A DNA stretch of 64,000 nt, from contig NZ_JANYMP010000020.1 of assembly GCF_025061645.1 (NCBI RefSeq), positions 62,001 through 126,000 on the forward strand, written 5' to 3'. Position 1 is the stretch's first letter. Every line of letters begins with the position of its first letter. The DNA is from Umezawaea endophytica. GTDB taxonomy: Bacteria > Actinomycetota > Actinomycetes > Mycobacteriales > Pseudonocardiaceae. A program made the position numbers and the translations under genes. Shown here piece by piece: positions 35,938 through 43,150 of this stretch. The notes under the pieces are model-generated. The model searched no databases and was not told the DNA's origin. It saw only the letters and a program-made list of their open reading frames with translations.

Positions 35938-37308
35938 TCAGGATTCGCGGGCGGCCCGGCGGACGATGTCCAGTGCCTCCTCGACGTGCGCGCGGTGGGT
36001 GCGGTGGCTGAGCACGCACAGCCTGAGCGTGTGCTTCCCGTCGAGGCGGGTGCTGGACAGGAAGATCCTCCGGGTGCCGTTGATGCGCTCCAGCAGCCGC
36101 TCGGTGGTGGCGTCGCCGAACGGCGAGCGGAACACCGTGACCGTCAGGTCGGGCACCAGCGGCACCTCCAGGTTCCCCTCCGCCGACAGCTCCCGGTGCA
36201 CCAGCGCGGCGAGGTCGAGCTTCTCGTCGAGTTCGGCCCGGAACGCGGCCACGCCGTGCAGGTGCAGCGGCAGCCACAGCCGCAGCCCGCGGTACTCCCT
36301 GGTCAGCTCGGGGCCGAGGTCGCCGTAGTCGGGCAGGTCGTGCTCGCGGTCGAGGTCCTGGAGGTAGTGGCCGTCGGCGGCGTGCGCGGCCCGCAGCCGG
36401 GCCTCGTCGCGGACCAGCAGCAGGCCGGTGCCGTAGGGCAGGAACAGGCTCTTGTGCGGGTCGAGGGTGATCGAGTCGGCCCGGTGCACCCCGTGCAGGA
36501 TCGCCCGGCCGCGGTCGGTGAGCTGGAACGAGCCGCCGTAGGCGCCGTCGACGTGGAACCAGAGGTCCTCGCGCGCCGCCAGCGCCCCGAGCGCGTCCAG
36601 CGGGTCCACGGTGCCGGTGCTGGTCGACCCGGCCGTGCCGACCAGGAAGAACGGCCTCAGCCCGCGGTCCCGGTCGTCGGCGATCAGCGCCTCCGCGGCG
36701 GCCAGGTCCATCCGCAGGTCGTCGTCGACCGGCACCACGCGCACCTGCGCCGAGGTGAACCCGGCGATCCGGGCGGCCTTCGCCACGCAGTAGTGGGTGT
36801 GCTCGGTGACGTAGATCGTGCCGAGCGGGTCGGGTCCGCCGAGCCGGTCCTCGCGGGCGGTCGTCAGCGCGGCCAGGGTCGCGAGCGACGCGCCGGACGT
36901 GATCACGCCGCCCGCGCCGTCGGGGAGGTCGAAGCGCCTGCAGAACCAGCGGATCACCGCGTGCTCCATCGCGACCAGCGCGGGCGCGGTGTCGGCCACG
37001 CCGGTGAAGCGGTTCACCGCCTGCGCCAGCGTCTCGGCGAGCACGGAGCTGAGCAGCCCGCCCGCCGGGAAGTAGCCGAGGTAGCCGGGCCCGGCCGTCT
37101 CCACGGCGTAGCCCGCCGCCCGGCCGAACGTCGCCAGCAGGTCGTCGAACGTGCCTGGCCGCTCCGGCGGTTCCGCCAGGAACTCGGTCAGGTCCGCCGG
37201 GGCGGGCTCGCTCGCGGGCGCCTTGGCCAGGCCCGCGACGAAGTCCTCCACGAACGCGCCCACGGCGTCGGTCCACTCGCGCCGGGTCTCCCGGTCCGGT
37301 TCCAACAT
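35938..37308 (-). CDS. PLP-dependent group II decarboxylase (aromatic amino acid/glutamate type)
   Basis: 456 residues. The PLP lysine is K286 in LDPHKSLFLPYGTG, with HVDGAYGG and TSGASLATLAAL as the other cofactor contacts. The family includes aromatic L-amino acid decarboxylases and relatives. Substrate cannot be fixed; no glutamate-decarboxylase-specific tail is seen. ATG at 37308. It lies 22 bases after an AraC regulator gene and 17 bases before the M50 gene, so the three may be cotranscribed. Confidence 0.9.
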   Translation of the reverse strand: MLEPDRETRREWTDAVGAFVEDFVAGLAKAPASEPAPADLTEFLAEPPERPGTFDDLLATFGRAAGYAVETAGPGYLGYFPAGGLLSSVLAETLAQAVNRFTGVADTAPALVAMEHAVIRWFCRRFDLPDGAGGVITSGASLATLAALTTAREDRLGGPDPLGTIYVTEHTHYCVAKAARIAGFTSAQVRVVPVDDDLRMDLAAAEALIADDRDRGLRPFFLVGTAGSTSTGTVDPLDALGALAAREDLWFHVDGAYGGSFQLTDRGRAILHGVHRADSITLDPHKSLFLPYGTGLLLVRDEARLRAAHAADGHYLQDLDREHDLPDYGDLGPELTREYRGLRLWLPLHLHGVAAFRAELDEKLDLAALVHRELSAEGNLEVPLVPDLTVTVFRSPFGDATTERLLERINGTRRIFLSSTRLDGKHTLRLCVLSHRTHRAHVEEALDIVRRAARES

Positions 37309-37330
37309 GGCGGCAGGCTAGGTCGGGACG

Positions 37331-38143
37331 TCAGGGCCGATCTTGTACGTTCTTGCGCCGGTAGTGCCCCGGCGCGACGCCGACGATCCGGCGGAAGTGC
37401 CGCGCCAGGTGCGACTGGTCGGTGAACCCGACCTCCACGGCCGCCCGCGCGACGGGCGTGCCCAGGTCGAGCAGGGCGCACGCCCGGCGGACGCGGAGCT
37501 GGTTGAGGTACGCGTGCGGCGGCAGCCCGTGCCGGGCGCGGAACGCCCGCAACAGAGCGAACTGTCCCGTGCCGACCTCGGCCGCCAGTTCGGCGAGGCT
37601 CGGCGGCTCCGCCAGCCGCTCGTGCAGGATCTCCCGCGCGGCCTCCACGTCCCGGCCGCCACCGGGTGGCGGCGGTGGCACGTGCTTCCCGCCGTACGCC
37701 CGCAGCAGCGCCGACAGGGCCTGCCCCAGCAGGGAACTCGCGGCCAACCGGTCGGCGGACTCGGCGGCCCGGTGCGCGGCGACGACCGCCGCGGCCGCGT
37801 CGGCGTGGTAGACGATCCGCTCGGTGAACCACGGGCTCGCGGTACCGGCGACCTCCGCCACCACCTCGACGTCCGGGTAGAACGCCCGGTAGGCCCACCC
37901 GCCCTCGACGGCGGGGCGGCCGGTGTGCACGACACCGGGGTTGATCATCACCAGCCCGCCGGGCAGCACCCGGTGCACCTCGCCGTCGAGCCGCAGCTCC
38001 TCGACGCCGGTGGTCGCGACGCCGATCGCGAACGTGTCGTGGCTGTGCCTGCCGAACCCGTGGGTCACGTAGTGCGCGCGGATCAGGTCCACACCGGACA
38101 CCGCGGGGTGCCGCCAGTAGCGCACGTCGTCGACAACGGTCAT
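37331..38143 (-). CDS. AraC-family transcriptional regulator
   Basis: 270 residues: an N-terminal cupin-like arm (about 10-130, HSHDTFAIGVATTGVEEL and GGLVMINPGVVHTG) and a C-terminal pair of HTH motifs (about 175-265), including LAELAAEVGTGQFALLRAFRARHGLPPHAYL and ARAAVEVGFTDQSHLARHFRR. Such regulators sense small molecules and activate neighbours. The decarboxylase gene starts 22 bases downstream and is the obvious candidate target. ATG at 38143. Confidence 0.92.
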   Translation of the reverse strand: MTVVDDVRYWRHPAVSGVDLIRAHYVTHGFGRHSHDTFAIGVATTGVEELRLDGEVHRVLPGGLVMINPGVVHTGRPAVEGGWAYRAFYPDVEVVAEVAGTASPWFTERIVYHADAAAAVVAAHRAAESADRLAASSLLGQALSALLRAYGGKHVPPPPPGGGRDVEAAREILHERLAEPPSLAELAAEVGTGQFALLRAFRARHGLPPHAYLNQLRVRRACALLDLGTPVARAAVEVGFTDQSHLARHFRRIVGVAPGHYRRKNVQDRP

Positions 38144-38223
38144 CCGGTCACAGTAAGCGGCGCGGACGGCGTCGCCGCGTTCCCGGAAGTGGGGATAGGA
38201 CTGTCCTATGGACCGCGATCGGT

Positions 38224-39153
38224 CTAGCCGGACCCCGCGCTGAACGCCTCCACGCGCCGCACCAGTTCCCTGGCGCCCTCGTGGTCGGGTCTCGCGTTGG
38301 CCGCTTGGCGCAGCGGCCGCATCCGGTCCACCGTGCGCACCGAGCGGATCGGCGTCGCCTGGCGGACGGCGTCGTGCCCCGCTTCGACGCCCGCGTCCAC
38401 CTCACCCGCGAGCAGGGAGCTGACCGCGAGTTCGATCGTGCCGAACGCCCGGCTGCGGGCCATGGACTCGCCGTAGCCCTCGATGGCTTCGAGCAGGGCG
38501 GGCACCGCCTGTTCGACGTGCCGGACGTCGCCCGCCTCGGCGAGGCTCGCGTGGACGGTGCCGGTCATGCCGGTCAGGTCGGCGGCGGTGAAGAAGCGGG
38601 CCCAGTCGGGGGCCGCCTCCGGGTCGGCCGCGGCGAAGCCGTCGTGCGCGGCGGCGAGGAACCGCTCCGCCCGCACGGCGTCCCCCTGCTTGGCGTGCGC
38701 CCAGGCGCGGTTGGCGTCCACGATGGCCAGTTCCAGCTCGGAGCCCGCCGCGCCCGCCACGTGGGCGGAGGCGTCGAACTCGTGCAGCGCCTCGTCGAGC
38801 CTGCCGTGGTGCAGGTGGACCCGACCGAGCCGGTAGCGCACGTTCGCCGCGAGCGACTGGTTGTCCGCCGCGTCGGCGAGGTCGAGCGCCGCGCGGAAGT
38901 GGGCCTGGGCGGACTCGGCCCGACCGAGGTCGAACGAGATCCAGCCCGCGAGGTTGTGCAGGTCGGCCAGCGCGAGCCGCAGCCGCGCGGCCACGTCGGG
39001 GGAGACGGCGTCGCCGAGCAGTCGGCGGCCGGTGGTGAGCTGGGCGAGCACGGCGGAGACGCATGCGCCTCCGCCGTGCTCGTAGTCCAACGCCCTGAGG
39101 GTGCGGGTCGCGGCTTCCAGTCGAGCCACGTCCGAGGCACCCAGCCGGGTCAA
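38224..39153 (-). CDS. TPR-type protein resembling the C-terminal part of a regulator
   Basis: 309 residues of helical repeats: LADLHNLAGWISFDLG, SAQAHFRAALDLADAADNQSLAANVRYRLGR and similar units. In actinomycetes this pattern normally forms the C-terminal part of longer regulators that begin with an HTH; the TRLGASDVARLEAATRTLRALDYEHGG segment at residue 2 is usually internal. The start is a TTG overlapping the stop of the DUF4383 gene (TTGA), with no room for an HTH. It may be a truncated gene or a domain expressed alone. Confidence 0.7.
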   Translation of the reverse strand: MTRLGASDVARLEAATRTLRALDYEHGGGACVSAVLAQLTTGRRLLGDAVSPDVAARLRLALADLHNLAGWISFDLGRAESAQAHFRAALDLADAADNQSLAANVRYRLGRVHLHHGRLDEALHEFDASAHVAGAAGSELELAIVDANRAWAHAKQGDAVRAERFLAAAHDGFAAADPEAAPDWARFFTAADLTGMTGTVHASLAEAGDVRHVEQAVPALLEAIEGYGESMARSRAFGTIELAVSSLLAGEVDAGVEAGHDAVRQATPIRSVRTVDRMRPLRQAANARPDHEGARELVRRVEAFSAGSG

Positions 39154-39836
39154 TGACCCACCCGGTGGCGCTTCACGTCCTCCTGCGCCTGGGCCGGGAC
39201 GTCGCCGGTGCGGGGTTCGGGGGTGTGCTGCGCGGGCAGGGGCGTCGTCGTGTGGGGCTCGACGACGTCGCGGTCCCGCGTGGTCGGCTCGTTCACGTCG
39301 CTCGTCCGCTCGGGCACGATCCGGTGGTCCGTCTCGTGCGCGGGCTCGACGACCGGCTGCTCGACGAGCTCGGGCTCGTCGACGATGATCTTGCGCCGGG
39401 CCGGGAGGACGGCGATCAGCAGACCGACCGCGGCGAAGCCGAGGTGCAGCCAGTTGTCGTTGCTGTTGAGCGCCAGCGGGTTGCCCATCCCGGAGACGGG
39501 GTTGGACGAGATGACGCCCGCGAGCATCAGACCCCAGATGAACACCGCGCCGTACGCGATGAACAGCACCCAGCCGTAGGTGCGGGCCAGGGCGGAACTA
39601 CCCGCCAGCAGCAGGCCGAGCACACCGAAGGCGAGGTGGATGACGTTGTGGAGCGGGTTGACGGCGAACCCGAGCACCATCGCGTGCTCGTCCCCGGCGA
39701 AGTCGCCGAAACCCGTGCGAAGGAAGCCCACCACGCCCGCTGCGATGAACAGCAGGGACACGAGCGCCACCAACACCTGTGCCGGTTGCAGGCCGGCGAC
39801 CTTGACCTTGACACGCCCAGCAGTCGAGTTCCTCAT
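39150..39836 (-). CDS. DUF4383 membrane protein
   Basis: 228 residues. Four membrane helices fill residues 15-145, with the family features AAGVVGFLRTGFGDF, NPLHNVIHLAFGVLGL and DNWLHLGFAAVGLL; the last 80 residues are a charged, proline-rich cytoplasmic tail. Function unknown. The ATG at 39836 lies only about ten bases after a SigF-type promoter, so the transcript may be nearly leaderless. The next gene starts inside its stop codon. Confidence 0.88.
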   Translation of the reverse strand: MRNSTAGRVKVKVAGLQPAQVLVALVSLLFIAAGVVGFLRTGFGDFAGDEHAMVLGFAVNPLHNVIHLAFGVLGLLLAGSSALARTYGWVLFIAYGAVFIWGLMLAGVISSNPVSGMGNPLALNSNDNWLHLGFAAVGLLIAVLPARRKIIVDEPELVEQPVVEPAHETDHRIVPERTSDVNEPTTRDRDVVEPHTTTPLPAQHTPEPRTGDVPAQAQEDVKRHRVGH

Positions 39837-39845
39837 GACGGGCGG

Positions 39846-39871
39846 TTACCCGGATCACACACAGAGCAAAC
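39846..39871 (-). promoter_or_regulatory. SigF-type promoter of the DUF4383 gene
   Basis: Minus strand GTTT (39871-39868), 16 bases, GGGTAA (39851-39846), immediately before the DUF4383 start. Spacing matches the other candidates in this window. Confidence 0.6.
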
Positions 39872-39916
39872 GCGCAGGGTGAGATTGAGTGAAATCGGTG
39901 TTCAGCGCCGCGTTGG

Positions 39917-39990
39917 GGAGATCGGTGGGACTCGAACCCACTTGCACCGGGATCACGACCCGGCCCCTCGTCCACTTCGGGATCGATCTC
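39917..39990 (-). tRNA. tRNA-His(GTG)-like, aberrant
   Basis: A full cloverleaf can be drawn: a 7-bp acceptor GAGATCG/CGATCTC, anticodon stem CCGGG/CCCGG, and T arm GTGGG-TTCGAGT-CCCAC. The loop TCGTGAT gives anticodon GTG. C73 is followed by an encoded CCA (39916-39914), and C73 is the histidine identity base. Odd points: C instead of U at position 33, a 3-bp D stem with an 11-base loop, and U rather than G at position -1. It may be a degenerate or specialised tRNA. Confidence 0.6.
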
Positions 39991-39992
39991 AG

Positions 39993-40064
39993 CACCTCCG
40001 GCGCGAGTCGAACGCGCTCCGGCCGGGTCTGGACCCGGTGCCCCTCCCGTAGGGCTACAGAGGT
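39993..40064 (-). tRNA. tRNA-Trp(CCA)-like with a six-base anticodon loop
   Basis: Acceptor ACCTCTG/CGGAGGT (one G-U pair), TA, D stem GCCC/GGGC, anticodon stem CCGGG/CCCGG, variable CCGGA and a perfect T arm GCGCG-TTCGACT-CGCGC. The anticodon loop is only TCCAGA; if residue 32 is missing, T33 and anticodon CCA follow (Trp), with CAG (Leu) as the alternative. No CCA end is encoded. The short loop makes function doubtful. Only two bases separate it from the His-like gene. Confidence 0.5.
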
Positions 40065-40075
40065 TCGGGCCGGAC

Positions 40076-40105
40076 GGGGAACGGGTGACCACGGACCCGT
40101 TCCCC
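40076..40105 (-). other. 11-bp hairpin inside the tRNA array
   Basis: GGGGAACGGGT pairs exactly with ACCCGTTCCCC around an 8-base loop. The segment 40065-40184 also has a 6-bp hairpin (ACCTCG/CGAGGT). It may be a decayed long-variable-arm tRNA or a processing signal; I could not fold a convincing cloverleaf. The segment 40257-40324 is likewise unresolved. Confidence 0.4.
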
Positions 40106-40184
40106 GCCGGTACCGGACAGGAGTTCAACCAGCGGACCTCGCCGTGCCGAGGTGTACCCGACCCACCCCATGAAGGCCGGGCAG

Positions 40185-40256
40185 CAGCGCGTACGGGAGT
40201 CGAACCCGTGTTTCCGGAGTGAGAATCCGACGTCCTGACCACTGGACGAACACGCC
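40185..40256 (-). tRNA. tRNA-Glu(CTC)
   Basis: Acceptor GGCGTGT/ACGCGCT (two G-U pairs), D stem GTCC/GGAC with loop AGTGGTCA, anticodon stem TCGGA/TCCGG with loop TTCTCAC (anticodon CTC), T arm ACGGG-TTCGACT-CCCGT. Discriminator G, no CCA encoded. The D and T arms match normal actinobacterial tRNA-Glu closely. Confidence 0.8.
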
Positions 40257-40324
40257 TGGTCGCCGAACTCGCGAAGAAGGAACGGCTGATAACGCACTCG
40301 CCCCTTCCCCGAACTCGTCGGCAG

Positions 40325-40398
40325 CATCCCAACCTGGACTCGAACCAGGGACCCCGGCATTCGTAGTGCCGTGCTCTGTCCACCTGAGCTACTGGGAT
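40325..40398 (-). tRNA. tRNA-Arg(ACG)
   Basis: Canonical cloverleaf: acceptor ATCCCAG/TTGGGAT, D stem GCTC/GAGC with loop AGGTGGACA, anticodon stem CGGCA/TGCCG with loop CTACGAA (anticodon ACG, read as ICG), variable GGGTC, T arm CCTGG-TTCGAGT-CCAGG. Discriminator G, no encoded CCA. It is the first gene of the array in the direction of transcription. Confidence 0.85.
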
Positions 40399-40422
40399 AT
40401 CCGAATTGACACAAACGCAAAA

Positions 40423-40454
40423 GAGCCGCCGACCGGTTTCCCGATCGACGGCTC
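40423..40454 (-). terminator. Rho-independent terminator between the small peptide gene and the tRNA array
   Basis: A 14-position stem with two mismatches (GAGCCG...CGGCTC outermost, 4-base loop) followed on the minus strand by TTTTGCGTTT. It ends the transcript of the 26-residue peptide gene, and possibly of the pucR-type gene. Confidence 0.75.
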
Positions 40455-40476
40455 CCCGTCGTGACCTATGCGCAGG

Positions 40477-40557
40477 TCACGACCGGAAGCGCCGATCGCG
40501 TTCGAGATGCCGGAATCGCGTCGCCGCACCGGTCCACTCTTCTCCGCGCTGGTTCAT
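40477..40557 (-). CDS. 26-residue Arg-rich peptide
   Basis: ATG at 40557 follows GGGAGGAGGGG four bases upstream, one of the strongest ribosome sites in the window. The product starts MNQRGEEWTGAATRF and ends in an Arg-rich tail (RDRRFRS), 26 residues, too short for family recognition. A promoter with exact 17-base spacing lies about 25 bases before the ribosome site and a U-tailed terminator 23 bases after the stop, so it is a complete small transcription unit. It could be a real microprotein or a leader peptide whose translation controls read-through into the tRNA array. Confidence 0.55.
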   Translation of the reverse strand: MNQRGEEWTGAATRFRHLERDRRFRS

Positions 40558-40589
40558 GATCCCCTCCTCCCGTTCGCCGTGTTGGCACA

Positions 40590-40618
40590 ACTATGAACGA
40601 CTCCCGCACTATCGGCAA
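40590..40618 (-). promoter_or_regulatory. Housekeeping-type promoter of the small peptide gene
   Basis: Minus strand TTGCCG (40618-40613), 17 bases, CATAGT (40595-40590). Each hexamer matches four of six consensus positions. It lies just beyond the PucR stop codon. Confidence 0.55.
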
Positions 40619-40623
40619 AGCAT

Positions 40624-42057
40624 TTATTCGGATTGTTCCGGCACCGGCCAACCGGGTGGCAGCCAGTTGATCGCACACCACAGATCGGTGCGGTGCTGGG
40701 CCGAGGAGAGATCGAGTCCGAGTGCGCGTTCAACGTGCGCCATGCGGTGCCGGACGCTGTTGCGGTGCACGCCGAGCGCGGCGGCGCTGCGGTCCCAGTT
40801 GCCGTGCTGCGCGAGCCACGCGCGGGCCGTCTCGACGAGTTCGCCCGCGGACGGCGAGCGCTGCTCCGCGAGCGGCGCGAGGAGCCTGCACGCGAACCGC
40901 TGGGCGCTGGCCGGGTCGACGAGGGTGGCGATGCCGGTGCCCTCCTCCGCCCAGGTGGACCGGCCGGTGGCGCGGGCGCGGCGCAGCAGTGCGGCGGCTT
41001 CCCGTTCCGCCGCGGGGAGTTCGGCCGCGGTCGCGGGCGCGCTGACGCCGACGACCAGGTCCGGTGCGGTCACCGACCCGGCGGCCACGACGGCGCGGAA
41101 CCCCTCGGCGAGCACGTCCACCAGCGGTGTGCCCAGCGTTTCCGCCAGCCGCTCGTAGTGCTCCTCCCCCGCGCCCGCGACGACCTGGAACGACGAGTCG
41201 CCGACCAGCCGTTCCAGCAGGTCGGCCGGGTCGCCGCCGAACACCAGCCTGGCCGCGAGCCTGGCGGCGGGGTCGGGGTCCTGGCGCAGCAGCGCGAGCA
41301 GCGCCAGCGCCACCGCGACGACGGCCCGGTCCGCGACGGACAGCGAGCGGGCCCGGCCGATCACCAGCACCGACGGGCGCCTGCCGATGTGCTCGACCGG
41401 CGTCAGCACGACGTGGTCGCCGTCGACCCTGGTGCCCGCGCTGCGCGGCCCCCGGCCCGCGCCGACCCGGTCGGCCAGCGCCCGCAGGTCGTCCGACGGG
41501 GTGGGCGCGCCCCCGGTCCTGGCCAGCACCTCGCCGTCGGCGTCGAGCAGCAGCGCCCAGCAGTCCAGCGCGTCGGCGAGCGCGGCGAGCGTGCCGTCGA
41601 CCGGACCGGGCCGGACCGCCGCCCTGGTCATCGCCCGCTGGCTGTCGGCGAGCAGCCGCAGCTCGGCGTTCTGCGCCTCGGCGAGCGCGGTGCCCACGGC
41701 CTGGCTGACGGCCAGGAACGGCGTCCCCGGTGGCACGGCGACCAGCGGCAGTCCCTGCGCGCGGCAGGCGTCGACCAGGTCGGTCGGCACGGCGTTGTGC
41801 ACCGGCGTGACCCCGAACCCGAGCGCGGAGACGCCCCGCCCGACCAGCCCGGACACGTAGGCGTCGAGGTCGTCCGGGAGGGTCACCCCCGCGGTGAGCA
41901 GCAGTTCCTGCCCCAGCAGGTAGGGCACGGGGTCGACGAGTTCGCTGACGTGCGCCCAGCACACCGGGCGGTCGAGGGCGTCCTCGCCGACGAGCACGGT
42001 GAGCCCGAGGTCGGCCCGGTCGACCAGTGCGGCGAGTGGGACGGTGCGCATGACCAT
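40624..42057 (-). CDS. PucR-family transcriptional regulator
   Basis: 477 residues: an N-terminal PucR domain (about 5-125, [19 protein letters not shown] and [10 protein letters not shown]), a GAF/CdaR-like middle, and a C-terminal HTH_30 ([23 protein letters not shown]). PucR-type activators control purine, proline, GABA or other nitrogen-compound catabolism in response to intermediates. ATG at 42057 has GGAGG five bases upstream; another ATG follows two codons later. It is divergent from the agmatinase gene across a region with three GCACAACG half-sites, so it likely regulates that operon. Confidence 0.92.
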   Translation of the reverse strand: MVMRTVPLAALVDRADLGLTVLVGEDALDRPVCWAHVSELVDPVPYLLGQELLLTAGVTLPDDLDAYVSGLVGRGVSALGFGVTPVHNAVPTDLVDACRAQGLPLVAVPPGTPFLAVSQAVGTALAEAQNAELRLLADSQRAMTRAAVRPGPVDGTLAALADALDCWALLLDADGEVLARTGGAPTPSDDLRALADRVGAGRGPRSAGTRVDGDHVVLTPVEHIGRRPSVLVIGRARSLSVADRAVVAVALALLALLRQDPDPAARLAARLVFGGDPADLLERLVGDSSFQVVAGAGEEHYERLAETLGTPLVDVLAEGFRAVVAAGSVTAPDLVVGVSAPATAAELPAAEREAAALLRRARATGRSTWAEEGTGIATLVDPASAQRFACRLLAPLAEQRSPSAGELVETARAWLAQHGNWDRSAAALGVHRNSVRHRMAHVERALGLDLSSAQHRTDLWCAINWLPPGWPVPEQSE

Positions 42058-42072
42058 GGCTTCCTCCGAAGT

Positions 42073-42151
42073 GCACAACGGACGGCTCCGCGTTGTGCGA
42101 ATGGTCCACTTACCGCTTCAGCGTGCGCTTCCTATGGTCTGGAGCACAACG
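42073..42151. promoter_or_regulatory. GCACAACG half-sites between PucR regulator and agmatinase
   Basis: GCACAACG (42073-42080), its inverted copy CGTTGTGC (42091-42098) with a 10-base spacer, and a third direct copy at 42144-42151 just before the agmatinase ribosome site. A -10-like TATGGT at 42133-42138 lies between. The set is a good candidate for the PucR operator. Confidence 0.6.
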
Positions 42152-42172
42152 GTTCAAGGGGAGGACTGCGAC

Positions 42173-43150
42173 GTGGTTCCGGTGCACGGCACGGCGCGGC
42201 CCCCGCTGGGCCCGGCCGACTCCTCGGTCACCACCCGGTTCGCCGGGCCCGCCACGTTCGCCCGCCTGCCGCGCCTGGACCAGGTGCCGAACGCGGACAT
42301 CGCCGTCGTCGGCGTCCCGTTCGACACCGGCGTCTCCTACCGGCCCGGCGCCCGCTTCGCGCCGACGGCCGTGCGCGAGGCCAGCCGCCTGCTGCGGCCC
42401 TACCACCCCGGTCTGGACGTGTCGCCGTTCGCGGAGTGCCAGGTGGTCGACGCGGGCGACATCGCGTGCACCCCCTACGACATCGGCGCGGCCATCGCCG
42501 AGATCGAGTTGCAGGCGTCCGGGCTGATGGACACCGGCGCGAAGCTCGTGACGATCGGCGGCGACCACACCGTAGCGCTGCCGCTGCTGCGGGCCGTGGC
42601 GCGCAGGCACGGTCCGGTGGCGCTGCTGCACTTCGACGCGCACCTGGACACGTGGGACACCTACTTCGGCGAGCCGTACACGCACGGCACGCCGTTCCGC
42701 CGCGCGGTGGAGGAGGGCCTGCTGGACACCGAGGCCCTGTCGCACGTCGGTACCCGCGGACCGCTGTACGGGCGGGGCGATCTGGACGAGGATCGACGGC
42801 TCGGCTTCGGTGTCGTCACGTCGGCCGACGTGATGCGCCGGGGCGTGGACGAGGTCGCGCACGCGCTGCGCGAGCGGATCGGCGACCGGCCGCTGTACGT
42901 GTCGGTCGACATCGACGTGCTCGACCCCGCCCACGCCCCCGGCACGGGGACCCCGGAGGCGGGCGGGCTGACGAGCAGGGAGCTGTTGGAGATCCTGCGC
43001 GGGGTGGCGGGGGCGAACCTGGTCGGCGCGGACGTCGTCGAGGTCGCGCCCGCCTACGACCACGCCGACATCACGTCGGTCGCGGCCGCGCACGTCGCTT
43101 ACGACCTGGTGTCGCTGGTGGCGCTGAACGAGAGGGGGAGGTGCCGGTGA
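42173..43150 (+). CDS. speB: Agmatinase/ureohydrolase family enzyme
   Basis: 325 residues of the arginase-agmatinase fold. Manganese ligands are all present: H132 in GGDH, D155-A-H157-L-D159, and D246-I-D248. The [20 protein letters not shown] start matches actinobacterial agmatinases, which split agmatine or related guanidino compounds to an amine and urea; guanidinobutyrase or guanidinopropionase activity is possible. The GTG at 42173 has AGGGGAGG eight bases upstream. The ThDP-like gene overlaps its stop (GTGA). Confidence 0.88.
   Translation: MVPVHGTARPPLGPADSSVTTRFAGPATFARLPRLDQVPNADIAVVGVPFDTGVSYRPGARFAPTAVREASRLLRPYHPGLDVSPFAECQVVDAGDIACTPYDIGAAIAEIELQASGLMDTGAKLVTIGGDHTVALPLLRAVARRHGPVALLHFDAHLDTWDTYFGEPYTHGTPFRRAVEEGLLDTEALSHVGTRGPLYGRGDLDEDRRLGFGVVTSADVMRRGVDEVAHALRERIGDRPLYVSVDIDVLDPAHAPGTGTPEAGGLTSRELLEILRGVAGANLVGADVVEVAPAYDHADITSVAAAHVAYDLVSLVALNERGRCR

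Noticed and set aside
38224-39153. Frameshift joining the TPR gene to an upstream HTH
   Set aside because: The upstream DNA encodes an intact DUF4383 protein, so no HTH remnant is present nearby.
40065-40184. Selenocysteine or Ser tRNA in the array
   Set aside because: A 6-bp D-like stem and an 11-bp hairpin exist, but no acceptor or anticodon stem pairs properly and no TCA anticodon loop is found.
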